From: Burkholderia sp052045245
GTDB taxonomy: Bacteria; Pseudomonadota; Gammaproteobacteria; Burkholderiales; Burkholderiaceae
DNA length: 64,000 nt
NCBI RefSeq assembly: GCF_052045245.1
Contig: NZ_JBQEON010000004.1
Location: forward strand, 189,287-253,286
Direction: 5' to 3'
Part shown: piece after piece, positions 11,668 through 19,036 of the stretch
How the letters are laid out: each line of letters opens with the position of its first letter
Position numbering within the stretch: position 1 is the first letter of the stretch
Position numbers and translations under genes: made by a program
Notes under the pieces: generated by a model
The model's database searches: none
Told to the model about the DNA's origin: nothing
What the model saw: the letters and a program-made list of their open reading frames with translations, nothing else

Positions 11668-12444
11668 TCAGCTCATCCAGTTGCCGCCGTCGACGTTCAA
11701 CGTCTGGGCGGTGATGTAGTCCGCGTCGGCCGACGCGAGAAATAGCGCGGCGCCCGTCAGGTCGCCCGGCACGCCCATGCGGCCGAGCGGCACCGCTTCG
11801 CCGACGAGCCGCTTCTTCTCGCCGAGCGGGCGATGCTCGTAGCGGGCGAAGAGCGCATCGACCTGCTCCCACATCGGCGTGTCGACCACGCCCGGCGCGA
11901 TGCCGTTCACGTTGATCCGGTGCGGCGCGAGCGCGAGCGCGGCCGACTGCGTGTAGCTGATGACCGCCGCCTTGGTCGCGCAGTAGTGCGAAACGAGTGC
12001 CTCGCCGCGACGCCCGGCCTGCGACGACATGTTGACGATCTTGCCGCCGCGCCCCTGCTCGACCATCCGCTGCGCGACCGCCTGCATCAGGAAGAACAGC
12101 CCTTTCACGTTGACCGCGAACAGCTGGTCGAACACGTCCCAGGATTCGTCGAGGATCGGGCGCATGTCGAACAGCGCCGCGTTGTTGAACAGGATGTCGA
12201 CACCGCCGAAGCGCTCGACCGCGGTCGCGACGATCCGCTCGATGTCGTCACGGCGGGTGACGTCCGCGGTGACGGCCACCGCGCGGCCGGGATGCGCTTC
12301 GATCAGTTGCGCGAGCGAACCGCTCGCCGGCTTCAGGTCCACCAGCACGCAGCGCGCGCCCTCGTCCAGATAGCGTTGCGCCACTGCCTCGCCGATGCCG
12401 CTTGCCGCGCCCGTCAGGATCGCGACCTTCTCTGCCAGTCTCAC
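11668..12444 (-). CDS. Short-chain polyol dehydrogenase (sorbitol/galactitol, SmoS-like)
   Basis: Classical SDR of 258 aa that oxidises a sugar alcohol to a ketose. The NAD-binding motif is TGAASGIGEA (11-20), NNAA lies at 87-90, and the catalytic Ser, Tyr154 and Lys158 are in NMSSQAG and YCATK. An acidic residue at the end of beta-2 (VLVDLK) indicates NAD preference. It is the closest match in type to Rhodobacter SmoS, which converts sorbitol to fructose and galactitol to tagatose. The start is GTG at 12444 with a GGAGA ribosome site. It is the first gene of the leftward polyol operon. Confidence 0.88.
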   Translation of the reverse strand: MRLAEKVAILTGAASGIGEAVAQRYLDEGARCVLVDLKPASGSLAQLIEAHPGRAVAVTADVTRRDDIERIVATAVERFGGVDILFNNAALFDMRPILDESWDVFDQLFAVNVKGLFFLMQAVAQRMVEQGRGGKIVNMSSQAGRRGEALVSHYCATKAAVISYTQSAALALAPHRINVNGIAPGVVDTPMWEQVDALFARYEHRPLGEKKRLVGEAVPLGRMGVPGDLTGAALFLASADADYITAQTLNVDGGNWMS

Positions 12445-12486
12445 GGGTTGTCTCCGGTTCGTTCTGCTGCACGAAGGTCACGAGGT

Positions 12487-12510
12487 GAGCGAACGCTCGC
12501 TGATCGATCA
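12487..12510. promoter_or_regulatory. Pair of palindromes upstream of the polyol operon, candidate operator
   Basis: GAGCGAACGCTC (12487-12498) is a 5-bp inverted repeat with a 2-nt centre, and two bases later TGATCGATCA (12501-12510) is a perfect 10-bp palindrome. They lie 43-66 bp upstream of the GTG of the first operon gene, where a repressor or activator site would be expected. The SorC-type regulator at 3084-4040 is a candidate ligand; this is inference. Confidence 0.35.
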
Positions 12511-12720
12511 ATTGCTCTGTTGTTGGTCGAATAATCGGATACGCGATTCGCGCTGTCAAGGCGGCACGACGGCTTTCGATGATGCGCTGCGGCACGGCCG
12601 CACCTCGCACGGGCCGGCGCGCCACGCCCGGCAAGGCGCGGCGTGCTGGGTGCGGCGCGGCTGAAACGGCGATGAAGGGGACGGAAGAGCTGTTCGGGGC
12701 GGAATTCGGGCTGCACGGCG

Positions 12721-12742
12721 GCGAGATACGTTATATCATCGC
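12721..12742. promoter_or_regulatory. Candidate Zur operator upstream of zur-znuACB
   Basis: The 22 bases 12721-12742 form an interrupted inverted repeat: outer arms GCGA and TCGC, inner arms GATA and TATC, around CGTTA. They include GTTATA, one half of the usual Zur consensus. The site is 31-52 bp before the zur ATG and overlaps an A+T-rich -10-like stretch. Its other half matches the consensus poorly, so the call is tentative. Confidence 0.4.
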
Positions 12743-12772
12743 CATACTTCGTTTCATTGCCTGCTTCACGCC

Positions 12773-13234
12773 ATGGCTACCTCATCGCCCATCGACGCCC
12801 GGCTCTCCCGGGCCGATACATTCGCCGCCGAGCACGGGCTCGCGTGGACGCCGCTGCGCCGCCAGGTCTACGAACGCGTGCTGGCCGCGCAGCGCCCGAT
12901 CGGCGCGTACGACCTGCTCGCCGAGCTCGAGCCGCAGCGCGGCCGGGTGCCGCCCACGACCGTCTATCGCGCGCTGGATTTCCTCGTCGAGCACGGCTTC
13001 ATCCACCGGATCGAATCGAAGAACGCGTTCTTCGCGTGCTGCGAGATCGGCGTGCCGCACGAAGGCCAGTTCCTGATCTGCGATTCGTGCGGCGAGACCG
13101 TCGAGATTCCGGGCAGCGACCTCGCGAAGCAGCTGTCCGCGAGCGCGCCCGCGCACGGGTTCGAAGTCCACCATCAGGTCGTCGAGCTGAACGGCCTGTG
13201 CGGGCACTGCAAGGGCAAGCCCGCGCACCGCTGA
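12773..13234 (+). CDS. zur: Zinc uptake regulator, Fur family
   Basis: Metal-responsive repressor, 153 aa. The winged helix spans about residues 15-85 (TPLRRQVYERVL, TTVYRALDFLVEHG). The structural zinc site is visible as two CxxC pairs, CDSCGE and LCGHCK, and the C-terminal half GFEVHHQVVELNGLCGHC aligns by eye with E. coli Zur rather than Fur. It is 47 bp upstream of znuA on the same strand, so it probably represses its own uptake operon when zinc is replete. Confidence 0.9.
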   Translation: MATSSPIDARLSRADTFAAEHGLAWTPLRRQVYERVLAAQRPIGAYDLLAELEPQRGRVPPTTVYRALDFLVEHGFIHRIESKNAFFACCEIGVPHEGQFLICDSCGETVEIPGSDLAKQLSASAPAHGFEVHHQVVELNGLCGHCKGKPAHR

Positions 13235-13281
13235 CACCGCACGCGCGCGGCGCCCCGCCGTCCCTTCCAACGAGGAGTTCC

Positions 13282-14205
13282 ATGCCCATTGCCCTGAAGC
13301 GCGCGCCGCGGCGCGCCCTGTCGCTTGCCCGCCTGCTGGCCGCCACGGCCGCTGCGGCGGCCGGCCTGTCGATCGCCGCACCCGGCGTGGCCCACGCCGG
13401 GACCGTCAACGTCGTCGCTGCCGAGAACTTCTACGGCGACGTCGCGTCGCAGATCGGCGGCCGCCATGTCGCGGTGACCAGCATCCTCAGCAATCCCGAC
13501 CAGGATCCGCACCTGTTCGAAGCGAGCCCGAAGACCGCGCGCGCGCTGCAGCATGCGCAGGTCGTGATCTACAACGGCGCGGACTACGATCCGTGGATGG
13601 GCAAGCTGCTGTCCGCCTCGAAGCAGGCAAAGCGCGCGACGATCGTCGTCGCCGATCTGGTCGGCAAGAAGGCCGGCGACAACCCGCACCTGTGGTACGA
13701 CCCGGCGACGATGCCGGCCGCCGCACGCGCGATCGCGGCCGAGCTCGGCCGCGCCGACCCGGCGAACAAGGCCGACTACGACGCGAACCTGCAGAAATTC
13801 GTCGCGTCGCTGAAGCCGATCGACGACAAGGTCGCCGCGCTGCGCACGCAATACAAGGGCGTGCCGGTGACGGCCACCGAGCCCGTGTTCGGCTACATGT
13901 CCGACGCGATCGGCCTCGACATGCGCAACCAGCGCTTCCAGCTCGCGACGATGAACGACACCGAGGCGAGCGCGCAGGACGTCGCCGCGTTCGAGAACGA
14001 CCTGCGCAAGAAGCAGGTGCGCGCGCTGATCTACAACAGCCAGGCCGAAGCGCCGATGACCAAGCGCCTGCTGAAGGTTGCACGCGACGGCGGCGTGCCG
14101 AGCGTGAGCGTCACCGAGACGCAGCCGGCCGGCAAGACCTTCCAGCAATGGATGGCCGGCCAGCTCGACGCGCTCGCGGCCGCGCTTTCCGTCAGCAAGA
14201 AATGA
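13282..14205 (+). CDS. znuA: Metal ABC transporter substrate-binding protein, ZnuA-like
   Basis: Periplasmic cluster A-I metal-binding protein, 307 aa. A signal peptide ends near AHAG (residues 37-40). Expected metal ligands by position are His77 (DPHLFE), His136 (NPHLWYD), Glu200 (TEPVFGY) and Glu279 (VTET). Zinc-type members usually have a third His where this has Glu200, and a His-rich loop before the second ligand, which is absent here. The start at 13282 has GAGGAG just upstream; the longer open frame overlaps zur in another frame and is spurious. Context (zur, znuC, znuB) argues for zinc. Confidence 0.88.
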   Translation: MPIALKRAPRRALSLARLLAATAAAAAGLSIAAPGVAHAGTVNVVAAENFYGDVASQIGGRHVAVTSILSNPDQDPHLFEASPKTARALQHAQVVIYNGADYDPWMGKLLSASKQAKRATIVVADLVGKKAGDNPHLWYDPATMPAAARAIAAELGRADPANKADYDANLQKFVASLKPIDDKVAALRTQYKGVPVTATEPVFGYMSDAIGLDMRNQRFQLATMNDTEASAQDVAAFENDLRKKQVRALIYNSQAEAPMTKRLLKVARDGGVPSVSVTETQPAGKTFQQWMAGQLDALAAALSVSKK

Positions 14206-14218
14206 TCAACCCTACGAA

Positions 14219-15109
14219 ATGACCGCCACTCCTCACGCACTCGCCCTCGATCGCGTCACGCTCGAACTGGGCGGCCGCACGATCCTGCGCGACGTCAGCT
14301 TCTCGATCGAACCCGGCGAATTCGTCGGCGTGCTCGGGCCCAACGGCGCGGGCAAGACGACACTGATGCGCGCGGTGCTCGGCCTCGTGCCCGTCACGGG
14401 CGGCACGCTGTCGGTCGGCGGCGTGCCGGTCGTGCGCGGCAACGCATCGATCGGCTACATGCCGCAGATCAGGAGCGGCCTCGCGAATCGCCGGATGCGC
14501 GGTTACGACTTCGTCGCGATGGCCGCTGACGGCCACCGCTGGGGGCTGCCGCACACGAACGCCGCGACGCGCCGCGATGTCGATCGCGTGCTCGATCTCG
14601 TCGGCGGTCCGACGCTCGCGCGCCGGCCGCTGTCGGAACTGTCGGGCGGCGAGCGGCAGCGCCTGCTGCTCGCGCAATGCCTGCTCGGCAGCCCGAAGCT
14701 GCTGCTGCTCGACGAGCCGCTGATCAGCCTCGACCCGAACCACCAGCGCGGCGTCGTCGAACTCGTGCGCAACGTGCAGCGCGAGCTCGGCATCACCGTG
14801 CTGTTTTCCGCGCACGAACTGAATCCGCTGCTGAACGCGCTCGACCGTGTGCTGTATCTCGGCAACGGCGTCGCGGCGCTCGGCACCGTCGACGAGGTGA
14901 TCACCCGGCCCGTGCTGTCGCGGCTCTACGGCTCGCCGATCGACGTGATGCGCGTGAACGGCAAGATCTTCGTGATGTCGGGCGACGTCGAGATCGAAAA
15001 GCACGATCACGAACACGAGGACGACGACGGTCACTCGCACGGCAGCGGCGGCGGCCACGACCATCACCACCACGGACACGCTCATCCCGGGCATTCGCAC
15101 GATGTTTGA
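14219..15109 (+). CDS. znuC: Zinc ABC transporter ATPase with histidine-rich C-terminal tail
   Basis: ATP-binding subunit, 296 aa. Walker A is GPNGAGKTT (40-48), the signature LSGGERQR (141-148), Walker B LLLLDEP (161-167), and the H-loop His199. Residues 262-294 form a tail with 14 histidines interspersed with Asp/Glu and Gly, which probably binds Zn on the cytoplasmic side. ZnuC proteins of this type sometimes have such tails. The gene starts 13 bp after znuA and overlaps znuB by 8 bp. Confidence 0.93.
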   Translation: MTATPHALALDRVTLELGGRTILRDVSFSIEPGEFVGVLGPNGAGKTTLMRAVLGLVPVTGGTLSVGGVPVVRGNASIGYMPQIRSGLANRRMRGYDFVAMAADGHRWGLPHTNAATRRDVDRVLDLVGGPTLARRPLSELSGGERQRLLLAQCLLGSPKLLLLDEPLISLDPNHQRGVVELVRNVQRELGITVLFSAHELNPLLNALDRVLYLGNGVAALGTVDEVITRPVLSRLYGSPIDVMRVNGKIFVMSGDVEIEKHDHEHEDDDGHSHGSGGGHDHHHHGHAHPGHSHDV

Positions 15110-15884
15110 ATACGACTTCATGATCAACGCGTTCGCCGCGTCGGGGATCGTCGCGGTGCTCGCGGGCATCGTCGGCTACTTCCTGGTGCTGCGCGGACAG
15201 ACCTTCGCCGGCCACGCGCTGTCGCACGTCGGCTTCACCGGCGCGACCGGCGCGGTGCTGCTCGGCATCTCGCCGATCTGGGGGATGGTCGGCTTCACGC
15301 TTGCGGCCGGGATCGGGATGGGCGCGCTCGGCGAACGGCTCGCGGGCCGCGACGTCGCGATCGGCGTGATCCTGTCGGGCGCGCTCGGCTTCGGGCTGCT
15401 GTTCCTGCACTTCTACACGTCGTTCGCGACGCAGGTCACCGCGCTGCTGTTCGGCAACGTGCTCGCGGTCAGCCACGACACGCTCGCGGTGCTGGCCGGC
15501 ATCGGCGCGGTGAGCCTCGTCGCGCTGGCGCTGATCGCACGGCCGCTGCTGTTCGCGTCGCTGCAGCCCGAGCTGGCCGAAGCGAAGGGGGTGTCGCTGC
15601 GCACGGTATCGATGCTGTTTCTCGCGGTGTGTGCGCTCGCAGTGGCCGCCGCAACGCAGATCGTCGGCGTGCTGCTGGTGTTCACGCTGCTCGTCGGGCC
15701 GGCCGCGGCCGCTCAGAACGTGTCGACGCGGCTGTCGACCGGCGTGGTGCTCGCCGCGCTGTTCGCGCTGTTCGAGGCGTGGGCCGGGATCGCGCTCGCG
15801 TATCACACCGACTGGCCGACGAGCTTCTGGATCACCGCGCTGTCCGGGCTTGTGTATGGGGCGAGCTTGTTGCGGCGCCGCTGA
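15102..15884 (+). CDS. znuB: Zinc ABC transporter permease
   Basis: Inner-membrane permease of the ABC-3 family, 260 aa, very hydrophobic with seven to eight predicted helices. Family stretches include LRGQTFAGHALSHVGFTGATGA and VGVLLVFTLLVGPAAAA. Its ATG lies inside the last codons of znuC (8-bp overlap), so expression is probably coupled. It is the last gene of the zur-znuACB unit and is followed by a rho-independent terminator. Confidence 0.93.
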   Translation: MFEYDFMINAFAASGIVAVLAGIVGYFLVLRGQTFAGHALSHVGFTGATGAVLLGISPIWGMVGFTLAAGIGMGALGERLAGRDVAIGVILSGALGFGLLFLHFYTSFATQVTALLFGNVLAVSHDTLAVLAGIGAVSLVALALIARPLLFASLQPELAEAKGVSLRTVSMLFLAVCALAVAAATQIVGVLLVFTLLVGPAAAAQNVSTRLSTGVVLAALFALFEAWAGIALAYHTDWPTSFWITALSGLVYGASLLRRR

Positions 15885-15905
15885 TCGCGTCGAATGGCCA
15901 CAACG

Positions 15906-15946
15906 AAAACGCCGGCATGCCCGACGGGCAGTACCGGCGTTTTTTC
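15906..15946 (+). terminator. Rho-independent terminator of the znu operon
   Basis: AAAACGCCGG at 15906-15915 pairs with CCGGCGTTTT at 15934-15943 and is followed by more T residues. It lies between znuB and the convergent fghA and may also work weakly in the other direction. Confidence 0.75.
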
Positions 15947-15997
15947 ATGCGCGCACGATTTGCGGCGCGCGAGGTACGCGTTGCCTGCTTGCTGCGC

Positions 15998-16846
15998 TCA
16001 TCGCGCCAACACCCGCGCATGATGCGCGATGTGATCGGCGATGAACGTCGAGATGAAGTAGTAGCCGTGGTCGTAGCCTTCATGGCGGCGCAGCGTCAGC
16101 GGCTGGCCGGCCTTCTCGCACGCCGCTTCGAATACGTCGGGGTTCAGCTGGTTCGCGAGGAACTGATCGGCGAGGCCCTGATCGACGAGGATGCCGCCAG
16201 CGAACTTCGGTGCATCCGCGCGCGCGACGAGTTCGCTCGCGTCGTGCTGCTTCCACGCTTCGCGATCGGCGCCGAGGTATCCCGAGAACGCCTTCTCGCC
16301 CCACGGGCAGCGCGTCGGCGCGGCGATCGGCGCGAACGCCGACACCGACCGGTACAGGTCCGGATGGCGCAACGCGAGCGTCAGCGCGCCATGCCCGCCC
16401 ATCGAGTGACCGAAGATCCCGAGCCGCGCGCCGTCGATCGGCAGCGCGGCCGCGACGAGCTCGCGCAGCTCGCCCGTCACGTACGACTCCATCCGGTAAT
16501 GCGTCGACCACGGCGCTTGCGTCGCGTCGACATAGAAGCCCGCGCCGACGCCGAAATCCCACGCATCGGTTTCGCCCGGCACACCCGCGCCGCGCGGGCT
16601 CGTATCGGGCATCACGAGCGCGATACCGTGCTGCGCCGCGTACTGCTGCGCGCCGCCCTTGATCGCGAAAGTCTCGTCGGTGCACGTGAGCCCCGCGAGG
16701 TAGAACAGCGCCGGCACGCGACCGTGCGCGGCCTGCGGCGGCAGGTACACCGAGAACTTCATCGGCAGGCCGATCGCCTTCGAATCGTGGCGATAGAAGC
16801 GTTGCTCGCCGCCGTGGCAAGCATGCGAAGAAACGAGTTCGAGCAT
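15998..16846 (-). CDS. fghA: S-formylglutathione hydrolase
   Basis: Esterase-D family enzyme that hydrolyses S-formylglutathione to formate and glutathione, the second step of glutathione-dependent formaldehyde detoxification. The 282-aa protein has the nucleophile elbow GHSMGGHGA with Ser148, and the rest of the triad as Asp227 and His260 (GYDHGYYF). It is cytoplasmic. The usual partner, S-(hydroxymethyl)glutathione dehydrogenase (adhC), is not adjacent: the next gene upstream on this strand is a xylulokinase 258 bp away. Confidence 0.93.
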   Translation of the reverse strand: MLELVSSHACHGGEQRFYRHDSKAIGLPMKFSVYLPPQAAHGRVPALFYLAGLTCTDETFAIKGGAQQYAAQHGIALVMPDTSPRGAGVPGETDAWDFGVGAGFYVDATQAPWSTHYRMESYVTGELRELVAAALPIDGARLGIFGHSMGGHGALTLALRHPDLYRSVSAFAPIAAPTRCPWGEKAFSGYLGADREAWKQHDASELVARADAPKFAGGILVDQGLADQFLANQLNPDVFEAACEKAGQPLTLRRHEGYDHGYYFISTFIADHIAHHARVLAR

Positions 16847-17104
16847 GGGATTCCCTTCCGTTCAATACAGCACGATCGGGCGAAACGATTCGCCCGTCTT
16901 CATCGGGTGGGCGCCGCCGCGGAGCTTCGTGAGCGGCGCACGTGCGAGATCAGGTCAAGGCGTGCCGTGCGGGTTCGCATCCGACACCGCAAAACCGCAT
17001 CGTGCTCGCCATGATCGCCGATCGCGCCGCGCATCGCGCGCGCGAAACAGCCGCCGGCTTGCCACGGTGCGTCACCGCTGACGCAACACGACACGTGCCC
17101 GAGT

Positions 17105-18586
17105 TTAAACGCCGGTCGCAAACCACGCATCCGTTCGCGCATACAGATCGATGAAACGCGCGTGGCGCGCGGCCAGCGCACGATCGTCGCGCGGCGCGGC
17201 CACTGGCGATGCGGCCGGCGCCAGCATGCGCAGCGCGTCTTCGCGCCAGTGCCCGATCGCGACGCCCGCGAGCAACGCGGCGCCGCGCGTCGCGGCGTTC
17301 GGGCAGTCGACCGCGTCGAGCGACGCGCCCAGCGCATCCGCGAGCAACTGGCGCCAGCGCGGATCAACCGAGCCGCCGCCGGCGAGGCGCAGCGTCGTCA
17401 CCGGATCGGCCCGGTTCGCGTCGCGAATCGCATCGAGCCCCGCGCGCAATGCGAACGCGACGCCTTCGAAGGCGGCACGCATCATCGCACCGCGCGTGTC
17501 GCCGAGCCCGAGGCCGAGCCAGCCGCCGCGCGCATCGGGATTCATCCACGGCGACCGTTCGCCCGTCAGGTACGGCAGAAAGCAAAGCCGCCCGGACGCC
17601 GGCTGCGCGAACGCGTCGTCGTATGCGTCCGGCCAGCCCGGATAGCCAAGCCAGCCGCGCACGGCTTCGAGCGCGAGCCCGACGTTCTGCATCGCGGCCA
17701 TCGTGTAATAGCCGCCGCCGGCCGCCGTGCGATAGCGATGCAGCCCGCGCCGCGCGGGCGGCAACGCATCCGCGAGCACGACGATCTGGCCGCCGCTGCC
17801 GGTGGTCAGCAGCGCGTCTCCGGCTGCGACGAGCCCGCTGCCGAGTGCCGCGCACGCGGTATCGGCCGCCCCCGTCGCAAGCGGCACGCCGGCCGGCAGC
17901 CCGAGTGCCGCCGCGGCTGTTGCATCGAGCACGCCGCAGCGCGCGCTCGACGCACGCACCGGCGCGAACCGGTCGGCCGGCAAGCCCAGCGTATCGATCA
18001 GCGCCGTATCCCATGCGCCGTCCGGCGTCGCGAGCGCGGTCGCGCACGCGTCGCTCGGATCGGCCGCGACCTCGCCGCCGAGCGCGACGCGCAGCCAGTC
18101 CTTCGGCTGCACGGCCCAGCGCGCGGCCCGCAGTGCCTGCGGTTCGTGTGCGGCCAGCCAGCGCAACAGCGGCCCCGCCATCCCGGGCGCGACCGGGTTC
18201 GGTGCGACGGGCATACCGGCGACGGACATACCGGCGACGGGCATACCGGCATCCGGCCAGTCGGCCGCGTCCGCTTCGCGCACCGCGCGCGTATCGGGCC
18301 ACAGCATCGCAGGCCGCACCGGCTGCCCGGCCGCGTCGATCGGCACGACGCCATGCATCTGGCCGGAGAAGCCGATCGCGGCGACCTGCTCGCGCTCGCC
18401 GGCCGGCAGCCGCGCGGCGGCGCGCACGAGCGCCTGCCACCACACGTCGGGCGCGATCTCGGCCCAGCCGGGCTGCGGCGACGACAACGCATAGGGTTCG
18501 CTCGCGACCGCGCGCTCGACGCCATCGGCATCGAGCGTGACGAGTTTGACGGAGCCGGTACCGAGGTCGATTCCGAGCAGGCGCAT
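17105..18586 (-). CDS. xylB: Xylulokinase (second copy) with an internal pentapeptide repeat
   Basis: FGGY kinase of 493 aa. It has the N-terminal loop GIDLGTGSVK, GFSGQMHG near residue 73, and the catalytic Asp242 in TGAADTACAALG. The ATG at 18586 begins MRLLGIDLGTG; upstream codons are not conserved. Compared with the first copy at 1478-2959, the segment around residues 113-128 is replaced by a VAGMP-type repeat encoded by three 15-bp units, in a surface loop before GMAGPLLRWL. No polyol transporter or dehydrogenase is adjacent, so its in vivo substrate is less certain than for the first copy. Confidence 0.88.
   Translation of the reverse strand: MRLLGIDLGTGSVKLVTLDADGVERAVASEPYALSSPQPGWAEIAPDVWWQALVRAAARLPAGEREQVAAIGFSGQMHGVVPIDAAGQPVRPAMLWPDTRAVREADAADWPDAGMPVAGMSVAGMPVAPNPVAPGMAGPLLRWLAAHEPQALRAARWAVQPKDWLRVALGGEVAADPSDACATALATPDGAWDTALIDTLGLPADRFAPVRASSARCGVLDATAAAALGLPAGVPLATGAADTACAALGSGLVAAGDALLTTGSGGQIVVLADALPPARRGLHRYRTAAGGGYYTMAAMQNVGLALEAVRGWLGYPGWPDAYDDAFAQPASGRLCFLPYLTGERSPWMNPDARGGWLGLGLGDTRGAMMRAAFEGVAFALRAGLDAIRDANRADPVTTLRLAGGGSVDPRWRQLLADALGASLDAVDCPNAATRGAALLAGVAIGHWREDALRMLAPAASPVAAPRDDRALAARHARFIDLYARTDAWFATGV
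18206..18250. repeat. Three tandem 15-bp units inside the second xylulokinase
   Basis: GACGGGCATACCGGC occurs at 18206-18220, again with one change at 18221-18235, and exactly at 18236-18250. The unit is a multiple of three, so copy-number change keeps the reading frame and adds or removes a five-residue block. Confidence 0.9.
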
Positions 18587-18747
18587 GACGGGATCAGGTA
18601 TTCGAGTGGACGGATGACGATGATAGCGGGATCGCGACATGCGGCCCGATTTACGCAGTAGTTGCCGGCCGCGCGGGCGCTGCGAAAACGCGACTGCGCA
18701 CGGCCGGTTCCATCCGGCTGCACCGTGCCGGCCAAAACGGCCGCTCG

Positions 18748-18759
18748 CGGGTTAACCCG
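18748..18759. promoter_or_regulatory. Perfect 12-bp palindrome, candidate operator
   Basis: CGGGTTAACCCG reads the same on both strands. It is 162 bp from the xylulokinase start and 278 bp from the permease start. No regulator can be assigned. Confidence 0.3.
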
Positions 18760-18918
18760 GCACGATTTTTCACCGGTCGTTTTTGCCACTATGCCGCAAT
18801 CGCGATACACACCATAAAGCCGCCGATATTTGGCATGGGGGCCCGCACTATTTTGAAGGGCTATAAAACCCGGAAACCTCACTCCAGCGGCAGTTTCCGA
18901 TGATCGACACCCTGTTTC

Positions 18919-18933
18919 ATGCCCAATTGGCAT
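18919..18933. promoter_or_regulatory. Inverted repeat upstream of the permease, candidate operator
   Basis: ATGCC and GGCAT flank CAATT, with CCAATTGG as a perfect core palindrome. It lies about 104 bp before the permease start codon. The assignment as a regulatory site is inference. Confidence 0.3.
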
Positions 18934-19036
18934 ATCGAACCAGCAAAGAACGGAATAGAACCCAGCGCTCTTGTTGCGATGGTGCATTCCGCATAACTTC
19001 GTATCACCCCGAAAACAAGATCATGGAGTGAGACAG

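Larger units (their letters stand above)
12445..12772. other. Divergent intergenic region between the polyol operon and zur
   Basis: This 328-bp stretch has no convincing gene. It is lower in G+C near 12500-12545 than the flanking genes, as expected for a promoter of the leftward polyol operon. Two small palindromes lie at 12487-12510, and an interrupted inverted repeat just before zur at 12721-12742. Confidence 0.6.
18587..19036. other. 450-bp divergent intergenic region between xylB copy 2 and the NCS2 permease
   Basis: I see no gene here. From about 18765 to 19030 it is distinctly more A+T-rich than its surroundings. Features are a perfect palindrome at 18748-18759, a TATAAA at 18862-18867, and an interrupted palindrome at 18919-18933. 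I looked for a purine-type riboswitch fold and did not recognise one. Confidence 0.6.

Noticed and set aside
15998..18586. fghA and xylB copy 2 as one functional operon
   Set aside because: They are on the same strand but 258 bp apart with no metabolic link between formaldehyde detoxification and xylulose phosphorylation.
18765..19036. Possible purine or guanidine riboswitch before the NCS2 permease
   Set aside because: I looked for the conserved loops and junctions of these classes and did not find them; the A+T-rich leader alone is not evidence.
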